DNA from: Orychophragmus violaceus
Lineage: Eukaryota; Streptophyta; Magnoliopsida; Brassicales; Brassicaceae
Assembly (NCBI GenBank): GCA_030180135.1
Contig: CM058239.1
Coordinates: 110,269,318-110,333,317 of the forward strand
Direction of reading: 5' to 3'
DNA: 64,000 bases
This document shows positions 35,206-46,896 of this stretch, one piece after another (position 1 is the first letter of the stretch; each line of letters opens with the position of its first letter). Below the pieces are notes generated by a model. It worked only from the letters and a program-made list of their open reading frames with translations. It did no database searches and was not told the DNA's origin. The position numbers and the translations under genes are program-made.

Positions 35206-35842
35206 TGTGATAACCGAGATGGTCACGAGGTCGGGATGCGCGTCTTGCTAGAGAGTTGACGTGCTCGGTCCGAAGGAGTTAAGTTGTATTGAGAGAGAAC
35301 CGACTAGATTCAGAGATAAACAAGAGTAAAAGTAGTGCTCGGGATGAACGAAGAGAAGATTGTGTTCGGGGTTCTTTGTCGAGAGTGATATGCTCGGCAA
35401 CGAGCGTAGTTGGTATTTAGATTCCCGAGCAGGTCGAAAGACGTGCTCGGTTTACAATTCGGGAAATTGACTCTAGAGAGAGAAAGTAGTAAGAAGTGCA
35501 CAGATCCCAAAAAGTTACATTGATGTACAGTGACGATTCCTATTTATAGTAAAATACGGTCGTCCTTTTTACAGGCCGTTGACCGCTTGTCGAGTTCGTG
35601 CGGATTGGGCCGTACTTGGTGACGAGATGGGCTGAGTCGTACGTTCTTTTGGCCGTTAGTGTAGCCGAGCCAATTTGCTTGAGTTGAGCCGAGCCGAGCC
35701 GATGGTAATGAGCTCAGTTCTGGCGTGTGTGTCCGGGCTTTTATCGCTTGTTGGGCCATTTGTTTTTGTTTGGGCCGACCCTTCCTCAGAGGATAAGTAT
35801 TGGGCCTTCTAAGTGGATGGGGTGCTAAACCCATATATAACA
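35206..35842 (-). repeat. Tat 5' LTR, shared with a second internal region
   Basis: 637 bp, about 98% identical by eye to 24126-24762. A primer site lies on its low side. A polypurine tract and aORF copy lie on its high side, so this single LTR borders two internal regions. Confidence 0.85.
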
Positions 35843-36225
35843 GTAAGCCCCCCCCCCAGTTCGTCGATCTTCGTGGTACCCGAAGTCGGCGAATTTTGAC
35901 GGTATTTTAGTTGGGCCAATATTTATCCGATGTGGATCTGGTCGACTTTGTATGTTTTGCCGTTTCTGTCTCGGGAAGTGCGAAGGGTTTCTTGGGAAGC
36001 AGCTGGAATCTGAAGAGTCGCAATGATGCCTATGACTGCTGGAAGCTGAAAGGTTGCGTAGGGGGTCATCATTGCGTTTACCTCGAAATTCTCCTGCTCC
36101 GCTTATATATATCCTGCTCCATTCTCTTCTGCGTCTTCATTTCTCTCCTTTCGCAGGTATTTCGCTCTCCCTTCTCTCTAAGATTTACTTTCTCTCTCTA
36201 GATTTTGTTGTTGTATTAGTAAACT

Positions 36226-39150
36226 ATGAGGACTGACTCCGATTCAGCGTCGTCTTCGGGTCGGGACCTTTACTCGGTAAGGTTATCCGAGGGTGATTCT
36301 GCTCGGCCTAGTTCGTCCGTTGCGCAGCAGGTATCTTCATCCGGCTCGGGGCGAACGGAGGTCATTTCCCAAAATCCCGAGGGTAATCGCGCTCGGACCC
36401 CTTCAGCTTCGGGTAGCGTACAGAGCTTTCGAGTACCGTACTTGATAGACTCGGAAGACGGCGGTGCTCGGCCTTGGCTTCTCCCATCGGTTCGGGATTT
36501 GGGTTCGCTCCCAGTGAAGGCGGAAGCTGTGGCTTTAGTGGACCAGGCTCGGTGTGATAGGATGGTGCTGGAGCCGAGCAGACCTAAGAAGGTTCGGAAA
36601 ACGGGGCGAAAAGCTGTGGATGGCTCGGAAAAGAAAACGCGTCCCGTTCGTAATGTTCTTCCGACGAAATGCTCGGATGACGATTTGGCCTGGTTGAGGG
36701 ATAACTGCGACCCGGGGGGCATCGATCGGCTTGAGCTTCGTAGGCCCGAGCCGCATGAGAGGCCTTGGGACTGTCCGGAGGGATGGATATGCTTGTACGA
36801 TTTTTGGTTCACGGATATCCATCTAAGGTTTCCTTTACCGAGGCTGCTCGTGGCCTACTGTGAGGAAAGAAGGATTCCCATGTCTCAGCTGTGCCCGACT
36901 GCCGTCCAGAATTTGGTCGGCTCTATGATTTTGGCCTCCGAGTGCGGGGTGGATATGACTCTTCGGTTTTTCGAGGAGATAACAACGATTTCGATAAATC
37001 CTACCACCGTCGGGACTCGTTATGTCTGTATGAGGACACGCTTCGGGGAGAAGGTCGTCATAGGGAGACCGTCTAAGGTTGACGACTGGCAAGACCGTTA
37101 CTTTTATGTTCGGGTTAATTCAGCCTCGGTTCCCGATCCCGAGAGGCCCTATAGGACGCTTTGGAATCATCTTCACGGTAACTATTTTTGCTTTGCTCGT
37201 TCCTCTAAATAGACTAACTCATCCTCGTTTTTTCTTTTTGCAGATCGTTATTCTTTTGATCTCCCGGCGCCGGACAATTTCTTAACAAATCTTCACAAGC
37301 TTGTTGCTCAGGGAATTCAGAGGTGGCCGGACGTTCACGCTAGTCGGGTCAGGCGAGCTATAGAGTGTTTAGACGAAGGTATGCCTTTTTGCTTTCTCCC
37401 CTTTTTTTTTGCTCGGGTTTCTTTAATGTATATATATTTTGCAGGCTGTCATCTCCGTTCGGTTGAGTCCTTAGCCGAGTACAACAACAGAAATCTCGTT
37501 CCAGTTGTCCCGAAGAAGAGCTGGAAGAAAGAGATGGGCCGAATGGATCTTGAAGTTGTTAACTACGTCGAGGAGAATCTTGCCACCCCGTTGGGAAATC
37601 AGGTCGTGGAGCAGGAGAATCCTTCTGAACCACAGGTAAATCCTGCTGCCCTGGACCCGAACCGACCATTTTCGCCATGGGTTGGGGAGGTCCCTCGTGG
37701 AATGGTTTTTGTGAACGAGTATCATCGAGATTTTTTTCGTCAGGTGTGCGAGGCGGTGGAGGCAATCGAAGCTCAGAAGAAGAAGAAAAAGAAGAAGAGA
37801 TCGAGACCCGAGGAAGCGGTTGCTACTGAGCCGGAGACTCTTCTCGTTTCTGGGGATGGTCGGGAAACCGAGGAAGCCACCAATGTTCCTTCCTTGGTGA
37901 GAAAAAAGAAGAAAAAGAAGACTGCTGCTACCGAGGGCCAAATGACTGATGCTACCGAGCATGCCGATGGTGGTAGATCGGATCTGATGACTCTTCCTGA
38001 GGCTGCGGATACCGAGGTTGGGAATGTTGAGGGCCCAAGTGTTGATGAGGCGGCTCTTTTGGAATGTCCGGGTGATGATCAGGTTGCTGACCATGGTGAA
38101 ATGGGTGGTCGGGAGGGGAATGAGGTTTCTGATCCTCAAACCGAACAGGATATTCCCAACCTGGATGAGATTGCCGGGCTCACTTTCCTTGGTGGACCCG
38201 GTGAAGGCGCACTCACAGACTATGGCTTCGCTGTGAGGTATGAAGGTTCCCAGCCGCTCCTTCGTGATGGGGAGGCTTGTGCTGACTTGCTTCGGTTGAT
38301 GAGAAACAGTCCTCCGAGACCGTTGCCTCCTGTTACGCACACACATTTCTCTGATCGTAAATAGGCAGTGGCCAAGGATTTTGTTCGGGTGAGTTTTTGC
38401 TTCTCTTTCTTTCTTTTTTTTTGGGTAATTTTATCTGGTTTTGACTTAGCTTTCCTGCTCCAGAGTTTTGCCAACTACAATCTGCTCCTTGATGAGTATG
38501 AGCAGAGGGAGGTCGAGCTCGAGAGGGCGATTAGCAGCTTGAAGAGGGAGCTCGGTAGAGCAGAGAGATCCATTACCGAGCTTGAGGGATACCGCGAAGC
38601 GGCGGCTGCTACGGAGGCGCTCCGTTGCTTTCTCAAGGTTGAAGCGGAGAAGGTGTCGGCCTTGGAGGCGAAGATTGCTGATCTCTCCACCGAGAATGCT
38701 CGGTTGGATGCTGAAAACAGACAGTGCCTGACTGATAGCTCGAACGCTCGAGCGGAGGCTGATGAGTTGATAGTTCGGGTCTCCGACCTGCAGGGTAAGC
38801 TTGAATCCGAGTGTACTCGGCTGAGGTCCTCCCGTACGCGCGAAGTCCTGAAAGAGCGGGAGCGAGTTTCGGATAAGGCGCGAGCTCGGCTTTCTAAGAT
38901 CAAGAAAGCCAACGAAGAGAAGGAGCTCGGGAGGAGAACCCAGATACTGATGAATCAGGCTGCTGCGGTTGCGTCTATGTTGGAGGCGCTTGTCAAAGAA
39001 GGGTTCGCAATCCCTGCTGATAAGATAGCCAAGGCTCATTCCGACTTTGCTCGTTTCAAGGAAGAGCTCGTCTCGATTCAGTTCACCGACCTGAAGGATG
39101 AGGATTTTGTTATGACCCCGCCAGGTAGTCCAGGTCGGGCTGTTGGAGAT
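36226..39150 (+). pseudogene. Second aORF copy, interrupted by an ATHILA-like element
   Basis: Exons by homology: 36226-37177, 37244-37378, 37445-38388 and 38464-39150, continuing after the nested element at 46815-46896. Exon 1 keeps the TGG that is a stop in the left copy. Exon 3 instead has TAG at 38362-38364 where the left copy reads CAT. The reading frame around both lesions is otherwise conserved, so the parent gene was intact until recently. The 3' end is missing: the sequence leaves homology at 46896, where a rearranged junction begins. It belongs to a second Tat internal region following the LTR at 35206-35842. Confidence 0.7.
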
Positions 39151-40337
39151 TGATAGGTCTATAGTTTTATCCCTATTCTACTGCAAGTGCACAATTAATG
39201 CAACCGTAGTATATAAGGTATCAAATCCCACAAGGACTCTCAGTCACACAATAGATTATTAGTAGTTCAGATTAAATTAAGCGAAGCAGATGTGAAAACA
39301 GTAAACGAAATAGCAAAGTAAATCAAGTGAGTTTGTAAGCAAGAAGGCGAAGCGTTAGGTTTCAGGAGTTCTCAGGAAATCAGGAACGCAAGTAATCAAT
39401 CTATCTAGATCTAATCAATAACTGTTCTAGAACTCAAACACTGATATAGAATTAACCAAATTCCTTTGCGATAATTCTCTAAGTCTAAGTGCAGTAAACC
39501 AAACTTTCGTTTGCGAGAACTAACAGATTAAACCAGCTTTAATTCCAAGTTTGATATGTTCACAATTATCCTAAACCAAACTTCCGTTTGCGCAAAGTTT
39601 AATTGCTTATCTAGGTTCTTTCTAGCTAAATTAACCAACTTCCGCTGCATTAATCAGCCTAACATCATAATTCTGATTAGCTACTTCAGATTAAGCATTA
39701 AGAATAACTTAGATAAAGAACTAGCAGATATGAATCTCTACAGATTAATTAAACTATAATTCTCTGAAATCCCTAATGAGAATCCTTCAACCTAACAGGT
39801 GATCTACTCAGACATATTCATCGAGACAGAAGATATCATAAGTAGAAAACCAAATATCATATAATCAAATAAGAACTGGGGTTCAAAATCAAGTCACTTT
39901 CGAGATCAGGATCAGCCCCTCAACTCTCTCTGAGTAAAACTTAACGTAAGAAAAACTTGTGTAAGCGTTGCCTAAACATTGGCTTAAAAACTCTATTTAT
40001 AACCTAAAACACGTTTTGGGGCTTCTTTGTAAATATCAGGAACTTCTGGGCAGGACTGCAATTTCATTATCCTTCATTAAACCGTCGTTTGGCCCATCTC
40101 GCTGGTGCATCGATCGATGCCATAAGTGTGACGATCGTTGCAGCTCGGAAATATCAATAGTGAACTCTATCTCTCGGCCAAATACTCCAATTAGCTCCAG
40201 AAAGTGCCAAAATCACCAAATATGCTCCAAATGTGCTTGTACCTAATAAACACCTGAAAAGACTCTAAAGCATAGTAAAAGACTCGATAAATAACACATA
40301 TACCATGGTTAAAATCCCTAAAATCCATGGTATATCA
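39151..40337 (-). repeat. ATHILA-like 3' LTR
   Basis: In element orientation starts TGATATACC and ends ACCTATCA. A minus-strand TATA box (TTATAAATAGAG) lies near 39993-40005. Contains CATCGATCGATGC and GACGATCGTTGC near 40106-40142. Confidence 0.85.
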
Positions 40338-41708
40338 ACTCCCCCACACTTAGCTCTTGCTTGTCCTCAAGCAAGACAAAGAACTAAATGTAGTCAAGAG
40401 GGTTGAAAACTCTTCAGAAACTCATTTCATCCTAGAAGCTACAATACTCAGATTCCCCTTAGTAAACCACTGAAAGAATCTATCACAGAATATCAAGACC
40501 AACATGTACTTCCCCCACACTTAGCAACTGTCCTAAGTAAACTCCACAATCACATTCAAGAATTCAAATTCTCCCTACTGACTTCTGCAAGTATTTAAGT
40601 GCGGTCTCACCTAAGGAGTATCGATCAAAGGGCACATGGATTCTTACCTTATCAGCTCTAGACCACCATACTATCTTTCTCTAGTCCCTTTCTTCTCTTT
40701 CCCTTCTTTAACAACTGATTTTTCCCCATTGAGTATCATTTTATTTTTTTTATCAGTGTTCTTCCCGTTATGGGGTGTACTTTGGACACATTCCATGGAT
40801 CACATGAGAGAAAATAGTGTTTGCTACCATTCCCATGACCACTTCGGAGTTACTAACTCATCCTCAGTTTATTATCTTTTTTTTTTTTACTTTATAGAAG
40901 GGGAGAAGGGAACTAAATAGGGTAGGTTGACAGGCTGTGTCAGAACTAACAAGGGAATCCGACACAAAGTATACCAAGCCCTTAGGTGAGAAATCTAAGT
41001 AAGTATTAAATTGAAGTCAGTAAAAGGATCCTCTGATACCTGAAGTGATGTGGGTGTTCCCAGTAGGTTAATCTGTGATGGAGTTTTCTAATAGTCAGAG
41101 ATAGATCCTGCAATTTCATCCCAATGGTTACTTAAGTTCCTGCAAGTCTTGTAAATCTTCTCAGAAAATCATAGTTTCTTACATAAACAATTTTGACTCA
41201 ATAAAACAAATTTTTTTGAAAAACGGACTGACTCTTAAGAAAACAGAAAGATATAAGTCAGTAGCACCTCCCCCACACTTAAGACACACTGTCCCCAGTA
41301 GTGTCAAGCGAAGGATTGGTAAAAATAAAGAAAAATTGTTAATGGATGTTTGAGTTCTGTCGTATTTTACCTCTGTCGCTCAAGCATCGATCGTTGCACT
41401 AAGTGCATCGACCGTTACTTGGCGATTTTTCGTTGAGTGTCGACCGTTGCTCAAAGCAGCAACGATCGTTGCAATGCGCATATCAGATCAGACAACTAGT
41501 TAGCAGGTTAGTCCATCGGTTTATGTCAATTTTTAAAAACCTGCAAGCTGAAAACACTAGAAACATAGTAAAATCGAAGCAAAAGATGTACCAAATAAAG
41601 TACAAATCATCCAAACATAGTAGAGTCCTAAAAATCAAAAGGAGAAAAGTGAAAAAGAAAAGAAAAAGTCAGAATACAGAACCGAAAGTCTGAACATGGA
41701 GACTATGC
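40338..41708 (-). other. Non-coding 3' region of the ATHILA-like element
   Basis: Starts with the purine tract (plus ACTCCCCCACAC) and has further CCCCCACACTTA repeats near 40510 and 41270. The frame at 40636-40920 is on the opposite strand and not convincing. Four GATCG-type palindromes lie at 41382-41480. Confidence 0.6.
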
Positions 41709-43237
41709 TCACTCGCTAACATCATCTATCCCACCATACAGTGCATCGTCATCAGCTGCCTCAGCTGCGGGATCAGTGGCATCCTCTGGAGATCGCTGTC
41801 GACGACGTCGGTCAGGTACGGGCTGATGGATCTGTGGTGGCCTCCTGCAGCTGCAAGTACGCACGAAGTTCCAAAGAACTCGAAACATACCATCTGATCT
41901 CTCTCTCCACTCTGCCTCAGAGTATGCACCGTAAGCCATTGCAGGCTCTGGAAAGGGACCCACAACGTCGACTGGGGCAGGCGCTGGTGCAGGAGTAGGG
42001 GCAGCAGAAGTCGAAGCTCGTGAGGAAGGCTCTCCCGGCGGATGAGCCATAGTCGGAATCCCACGCTGCACAGACTCAGGAGGCTGAAATCTCAGTGCCT
42101 CTAATGTGTCAATCTGTGTCCATCTGACAGCAGGAAGCTCTATACCAGTCCTCCCAGTGGTCGGATCAGTGTAAACCCAAATGCGCCCCTCCTTGATCCA
42201 GGTAGCGCTCTGCAAATGGCTGAGATCCAGGAACTCCCGAGCTGTATCACGCTCTGTGCCATGAAGAGGAATCCCACAATACTCAAAAATGGGAGTAAGT
42301 AAACTTCCTACTGTCTCAGTACCAGCTCCATCAAACGGCTTCAGCTGCAGATCAACTAAATGCTGTGCGAAAATAGCTCCCAAGTTGAGACCCGTAGTAG
42401 GATCTCTCACGCCAGAACCTCTAAACTGATCTCTCAGCCCCATAAACAGCAGCTCCATCTCATATTTGCGCATCTTGTTGGCCTCAAACTTGCAAAACAA
42501 GCTCCAACACAAGATACGCGAGACATATCGCAGCACCGTATGTCTCATCTGCATTACTGGTGTGGTCCTGGAGTTGTATCGACCGCTGCCAATACTCTCC
42601 CAGAATGTGCGAGCCTCTACCGGATCCCACTCGAGTGGCATGGCGATGCGCCTCGGCTCAGTACTGAACCCGTAGATCCTGCAAAGATCAAGTAGAGGAA
42701 TCCGATACCTGACTCCCCAACTCATGAAGGTGAATGCACCCACTGTAGCGCTCCTGTTGTCGGGATCCGAGTAAACCACTCTGCAAGTGGCCAATAACTG
42801 CCTGACCAGCTCAGGATAGAGATCATAATGTCGCATCGGCATTGTCCCTAGACCAATGCCTCTGCATACAGCGAGTACCTGCCATCAATACCCAGAGTCT
42901 TGCAGGTGGAGTAGTCAGCGAACTTGGTCGGCTTGAAGGTCATCCCACACCAACCACTGTAGAGAAGCGAGTCATACTCGTCTCATCGACTGAGCAATGG
43001 CCGCTCGGTGAACTCAGCGGACTTGAAGAAACGTATAAGGTCCTCCGGCCACTGTCTGGTCGTCTGAATCGGTGTGGCGTCCGCTCTGGGCCAAGGTAAA
43101 GCAATTGGGGGCCCGTATCTGGCGTATGGTGCGAGCGGCTCTGACTCTCTGCTGAACCATTGAGGCGGTGGGGTGTAGTGTTGTGTTGCTGTGGAAGCTG
43201 TGGCTCGCTTCTTGCGGGGTTGCCTTTGAGACGTCAT
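41709..43237 (-). pseudogene. ATHILA ORF1 (putative envelope-position protein), broken
   Basis: Begins at 43237 with MTSQRQPRKKRA. It runs to a TGA after TERPLLSR, continues in frame with YDSLLYSGWCGMTFKP to a second stop, then shifts frame into MPMRHYDLYPELVRQL at 42842. It stays open for 377 codons to 41709. The ELVRQLLATCRV, FTFMSWGVRYRIPLLDLCRI and IYGF stretch matches the Arabidopsis ATHILA ORF-1 family (PF03078) as I know it. Function of that family is unknown. The tail is acidic (ADDDALYGGIDD). Confidence 0.75.
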
Positions 43238-44090
43238 CTGCAAAAACAAAGTTCAAACATTTATAAGTCTCGGCAAAATTTCACTGTGAAATCGCGAAGC
43301 ATCGACCGTTGCATCTAAGGCATCGATCGTTGCAAGGCGATTTCGTTGTATCGAACATTTCCCAAAATCGCAAAGCAACGACCGTTGCTCGAGAGCAACG
43401 ACCGTTGCAAGGCGATTTTGCCGCAAACGAATCATCAAAATCAGTTCAAATCCAAGCCACATTGTCTCAAATCAGTTCAAAATCCTAACCCATCACCCTA
43501 AATCGTTCTAATTACGCAATGCATCATCAATTTTCAGTTCAAAAATCAACAACCCTAAAACCCTAAAATCCAATCCGAAAATTAGAAGTTCTTTACCTTG
43601 ATTTCGTGAGATATGGGTTGGAGAAATAGATTGGGAGTGTAAAATTAAGTAGATAGCACTTGGAAACAAGAAATTTGATGAAGAAATGATGATTTTTGGG
43701 CGGAGGTTCTCGGTGTGTCGACTAAAAGAAATGGAGAAGAAGGAGAGAAAAGAGGGTTTAAGGTAACTTACCTTGGTCGTGGGTGCAACGATCGTTGCAT
43801 AGAAGCAACGATCGATGCTGGTTGAACCAGATTGATTCCGGTTTAGCTCAACGTACCTTAATTTTCGATTTGAACCAATTGCAACGACCGTTGCACATGT
43901 GAGAAACGATCGTCACACATCTCCAGACTTGTGTTCTGTATCTAAAAACTAACAAAAACAAATAAAAACGTGAAATCCTAAGAAAGACACCAAAAATAAA
44001 AAGGAAAAATAAACAAACCTAACAGTGGGTTGCCTCCCACTCAGCGCTTGTTTTAAGTCATTAGCTTGACTTTTTGGAAAGAGGTCAGAC
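43238..44090 (-). other. Spacer between gag-like ORF and ORF1
   Basis: Non-coding DNA with eight GATCG/GACCG-centred palindromic words (43299-43412, 43784-43822, 43879-43918), mostly in pairs. The conserved GGGTTGCCTCCCACT word near 44026 is typical of ATHILA-type internal regions. Confidence 0.5.
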
Positions 44091-45536
44091 TCATGGAGGT
44101 TTCAATAGAGACTTTGAGTGTCTCTGTGAATGCATTATCATCCACGGTGGTGTGTAAGCAGTAGCAGCATGATGTCGTCCAAGGAACGTCGGGAGGAATG
44201 TAGGGTGAGATTGACACTTGGGTGTTTTAACGCTCTTTCCTGCATTCAAAACAGTGGAGTCAGGAGGTTTAAACTTAGAGGATTTATGCTTTACCTTTGG
44301 CAAAGATTTGATGTTCGGAGCCTTTTGTTTATGAGTAGTTTCAGGCCTTGAAGCTGTTAGAATAGGCTCTTGTGGAACCACCATCTTCTTGTCAACCACC
44401 ACTGTGCACTGAACCATATCTTTAGACTTAACGGGAGCTTTCGGGAATGGTAATGGAGGTTTGTAGGTTCTTTCCTTAGCAGGTCCTTCAGATATGAGCG
44501 AAACTGGTTCCTTTCGGGGTGCAACGATCGGTGCATGTGATGCACCGATCGATGCTGTCGTCTCAGCTCGTGTTTCAACTACAGTCTCGGGTTTATCCGC
44601 TTCTCGGTCCATTCCAGCCATCTCAGACTCAAATTTCTCTCCTTGGCTTGGTCCCGCTTCAATCTGAACTATCCAAGTCAAGAGATCCATGTCAATCTCT
44701 GCTGAGTCAGGTGCATCGAAGCTTTCAAACTCAGGTAATTCAACATCAAATCCCCCTCTGTCTTCCACAAATTCCACAGCCTTAACCGCTAGACATGATC
44801 CATGATCCATCTGTGTGTCATCCTGAATGGGAATGTTGCTGGCATGAGCTTCTTGAGAATCCTTCCTTGGGGTAGAACTTGAAACTTGATCCATCTGTGT
44901 GTCCAGCTGCTTCATACGAGTGTTCAAGGATTCAAATTTCTCATTCAAATTAGTGTACAGGTTCTCTAGCTTCGAGCTGAAGGAAGCTGTGTTCTGCTGT
45001 TGCTTTTCAATTGATTGTTCTATCATCATCTCTAGTTTGCTCCTTTGTGTAGGAGGTTCCAGATAGGAAGTATAATTATGGTCTCTTGATCCTTGAGCAT
45101 GCCTAGAACCTTGTCTCTGCTGATGTCCCAATGTATGTCCATAAGAGTCGGCTCTAGCCATATAGTGTACCTCTGCAAATTTATCAGTTTTTGCCTCTGC
45201 TCGGAATTGTCTCTCCCTAAGTAAGATGTCGTGGATGTCATCTATCTTATTCTGCATCTCAGCTACTTGCCCAACCAATACATGGTAAGCTGGTAAGATG
45301 GGGTTTCCTTCCCCATCTATTTTCTGACCTTTTGCGTTGCATAAGTGACCCTCTTGGTCTCGTAAAACGCCGTTTTCACAGCGAATCAAAATCACAGGCT
45401 CCATGGCGCGGAACCTATTGAACGTCTCAGATCTCAGCATCGCTGTTCTCGCCTTGTGTCGATCGATGCGAGGTGGCAACGATCGATGCAGTGCGAATCC
45501 CTGCGAATCCAATAAATCAAAAACGTGAGTAAACAA
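44091..45536 (-). CDS. Gag-like protein of the ATHILA-like element
   Basis: An open frame of 481 codons immediately downstream of the primer site. The N-terminal third has a short MEPVILIRCENGVLRDQEGH stretch; the centre has coiled-coil-like segments (KQQQNTASFSSKLENLYTNL, RMKQLDTQMDQV); the C-terminal part is Pro/Lys-rich. I see no zinc knuckle or aspartic protease. Its position suggests gag or a gag substitute, but I do not recognise a standard Retrotrans_gag domain. Two palindrome pairs (45455-45495 and 44518-44555) fall inside the coding sequence. Confidence 0.6.
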   Translation of the reverse strand: MFTHVFDLLDSQGFALHRSLPPRIDRHKARTAMLRSETFNRFRAMEPVILIRCENGVLRDQEGHLCNAKGQKIDGEGNPILPAYHVLVGQVAEMQNKIDDIHDILLRERQFRAEAKTDKFAEVHYMARADSYGHTLGHQQRQGSRHAQGSRDHNYTSYLEPPTQRSKLEMMIEQSIEKQQQNTASFSSKLENLYTNLNEKFESLNTRMKQLDTQMDQVSSSTPRKDSQEAHASNIPIQDDTQMDHGSCLAVKAVEFVEDRGGFDVELPEFESFDAPDSAEIDMDLLTWIVQIEAGPSQGEKFESEMAGMDREADKPETVVETRAETTASIGASHAPIVAPRKEPVSLISEGPAKERTYKPPLPFPKAPVKSKDMVQCTVVVDKKMVVPQEPILTASRPETTHKQKAPNIKSLPKVKHKSSKFKPPDSTVLNAGKSVKTPKCQSHPTFLPTFLGRHHAATAYTPPWMIMHSQRHSKSLLKPP

Positions 45537-45598
45537 GAAAATAAAAAAGAATGCTTAGTCTAAATCCTAATACTAAATCTATTGGTGAACTCAAAGAG

Positions 45599-45616
45599 TC
45601 CCCGGCAACGGCGCCA
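45599..45616 (-). promoter_or_regulatory. ATHILA-like primer binding site
   Basis: Six bases inside the 5' LTR, the minus strand reads TGGCGCCGTTGCCGGGGA, the familiar tRNA-Asp-complementary site of ATHILA elements. Confidence 0.85.
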
Positions 45617-45622
45617 AAAACT

Positions 45623-46809
45623 TGATAGGTCTATAGTTTTATCCCTATTCTACTACAAGTGCACAGTTAATGCAACCGTAGTATATAAGGTATCGAATCC
45701 CACAAGGACTCTCAGTCACACAATAGATTCTTAGTAGTTCAGATTAAATTAAGCGAAGCAGATATGAAAACAGTAAACGAAATAGCAAAGTAAATCAAGT
45801 GAGTTTGTAAGCAAGAAGGCGAAACGTTAGGTTTCAGGAGTTCTCAGGAAATCAGGAACGCAAGCAATCAATCTATCTAGATCTAATCAATAACTGTTCT
45901 AGAACTCAAACACTGATATAGAATTAACCAAATTCCTTTGCGATAATTCTCTAAGTCTAAGTGCAGCAAACCAAACTTTCGTTTGCGAGAACTAACAGAT
46001 TAAACCAGCTTTAATTCCAAGTTTGATATGTTCACAATTATCCTAAACCAAACTTCCGTTTGCGCAAAGTTTAATTGCTTATCTAGGTTCTTTCTAGCTA
46101 AATTAACCAACTTCCGCTGCATTAATCAGCCTAACATCATAATTCTGATTAGCTACTTCAGATTAAGCATTAAGAATAACTTAGATAAAGAACTAGCAGA
46201 TATGAATCTCTACAGATTAATTAAACTATAATTCTCTGAAATCCCTAATGAGAATCCTTCAACCTAACAGGTGATCTACTCAGACATATTCATCGAGACA
46301 GAAGATATCATAAGTAGAAAACCAAATATCATATAATCAAATAAGAACTGGGGTTCAAAATCAAGTCTCTTTCGAGATCAGGATCAGCCCCTCAACTCTC
46401 TCTGAGTAAAACTTAACGTAAGAAAAACTTGTGTAAGCGTTGCCTAAACATTGGCTTAAAAACTCTATTTATAACCTAAAACACGTTTTGGGGCTTCTTT
46501 GTAAATATCAGGAACTTCTGGGCAGGACTGCAATTTCATTATCCTTCATTAAACCGTCGTTTGGCCCATCTCGCTGGTGCATCGATCGATGCCATAAGTG
46601 TGACGATCGTTGCAGCTCGGAAATATCAATAGTGAACTCTATCTCTCGGCCAAATACTCCAATTAGCTCCAGAAAGTGCCAAAATCACCAAATATGCTCC
46701 AAATGTGCTTGTACCTAATAAACACCTGAAAAGACTCTAAAGCATAGTAAAAGACTCGATAAATAACACATACACCATGGTTAAAATCCCTAAAATCCAC
46801 GGTATATCA
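45623..46809 (-). repeat. ATHILA-like 5' LTR
   Basis: 1,187 bp, about 99% identical to 39151-40337 by eye, same ends and TATA box. Palindrome pair at 46577-46615. Confidence 0.85.
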
Positions 46810-46896
46810 GAAATTCTTCGGTGACTGATCAGGATCTGCAAGGTTCGACGGTAGGCAATCTTCGGGCGGCTGGTCAAACCGAGAGCGAAGATCGAG

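Larger units (their letters stand above)
24126..35842 (-). mobile_element. Tat-lineage Ty3/gypsy retrotransposon with antisense gene
   Basis: Two 637-bp LTRs (24126-24762, 35206-35842) differ at about a dozen positions. In minus orientation the order is LTR, primer binding site, gag, protease, RT, two RNase H domains, integrase, then a spliced antisense gene, polypurine tract (24763-24780, G-rich) and LTR. Dual RNase H and an antisense gene are known for the Tat/Retand group. Defects: PR-RT deletion, a stop in RT, a solo LTR in integrase, and a stop in the antisense gene. It sits in intron 2 of the truncated PLAC8, after TTGAT; the matching right-hand target repeat is absent because the right side is rearranged. 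Confidence 0.85.
39151..46809 (-). mobile_element. ATHILA-like LTR retrotransposon lacking pol
   Basis: 7,659 bp with 1,187-bp LTRs (39151-40337, 45623-46809) that differ at about 11 sites by eye, hence young. The target duplication is GAGAT (39146-39150) and GAAAT (46810-46814), one mismatch. In minus orientation: LTR, Asp-tRNA-type primer site, gag-like ORF, spacer, decayed ATHILA ORF1, non-coding 3' region, purine-rich tract (GTGTGGGGGAGT), LTR. No protease, RT, RNase H or integrase is present, so mobilisation would need a partner element. Confidence 0.9.

Noticed and set aside
40636..40920. 94-codon plus-strand frame in the ATHILA-like element
   Set aside because: Hydrophobic, low-complexity, opposite to the element's genes and lying in its non-coding 3' region.
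41382..43918. CRISPR-like array from the repeated GATCG palindromes
   Set aside because: Repeats are short, irregularly spaced pairs within a plant retrotransposon; there is no spacer regularity or cas gene.
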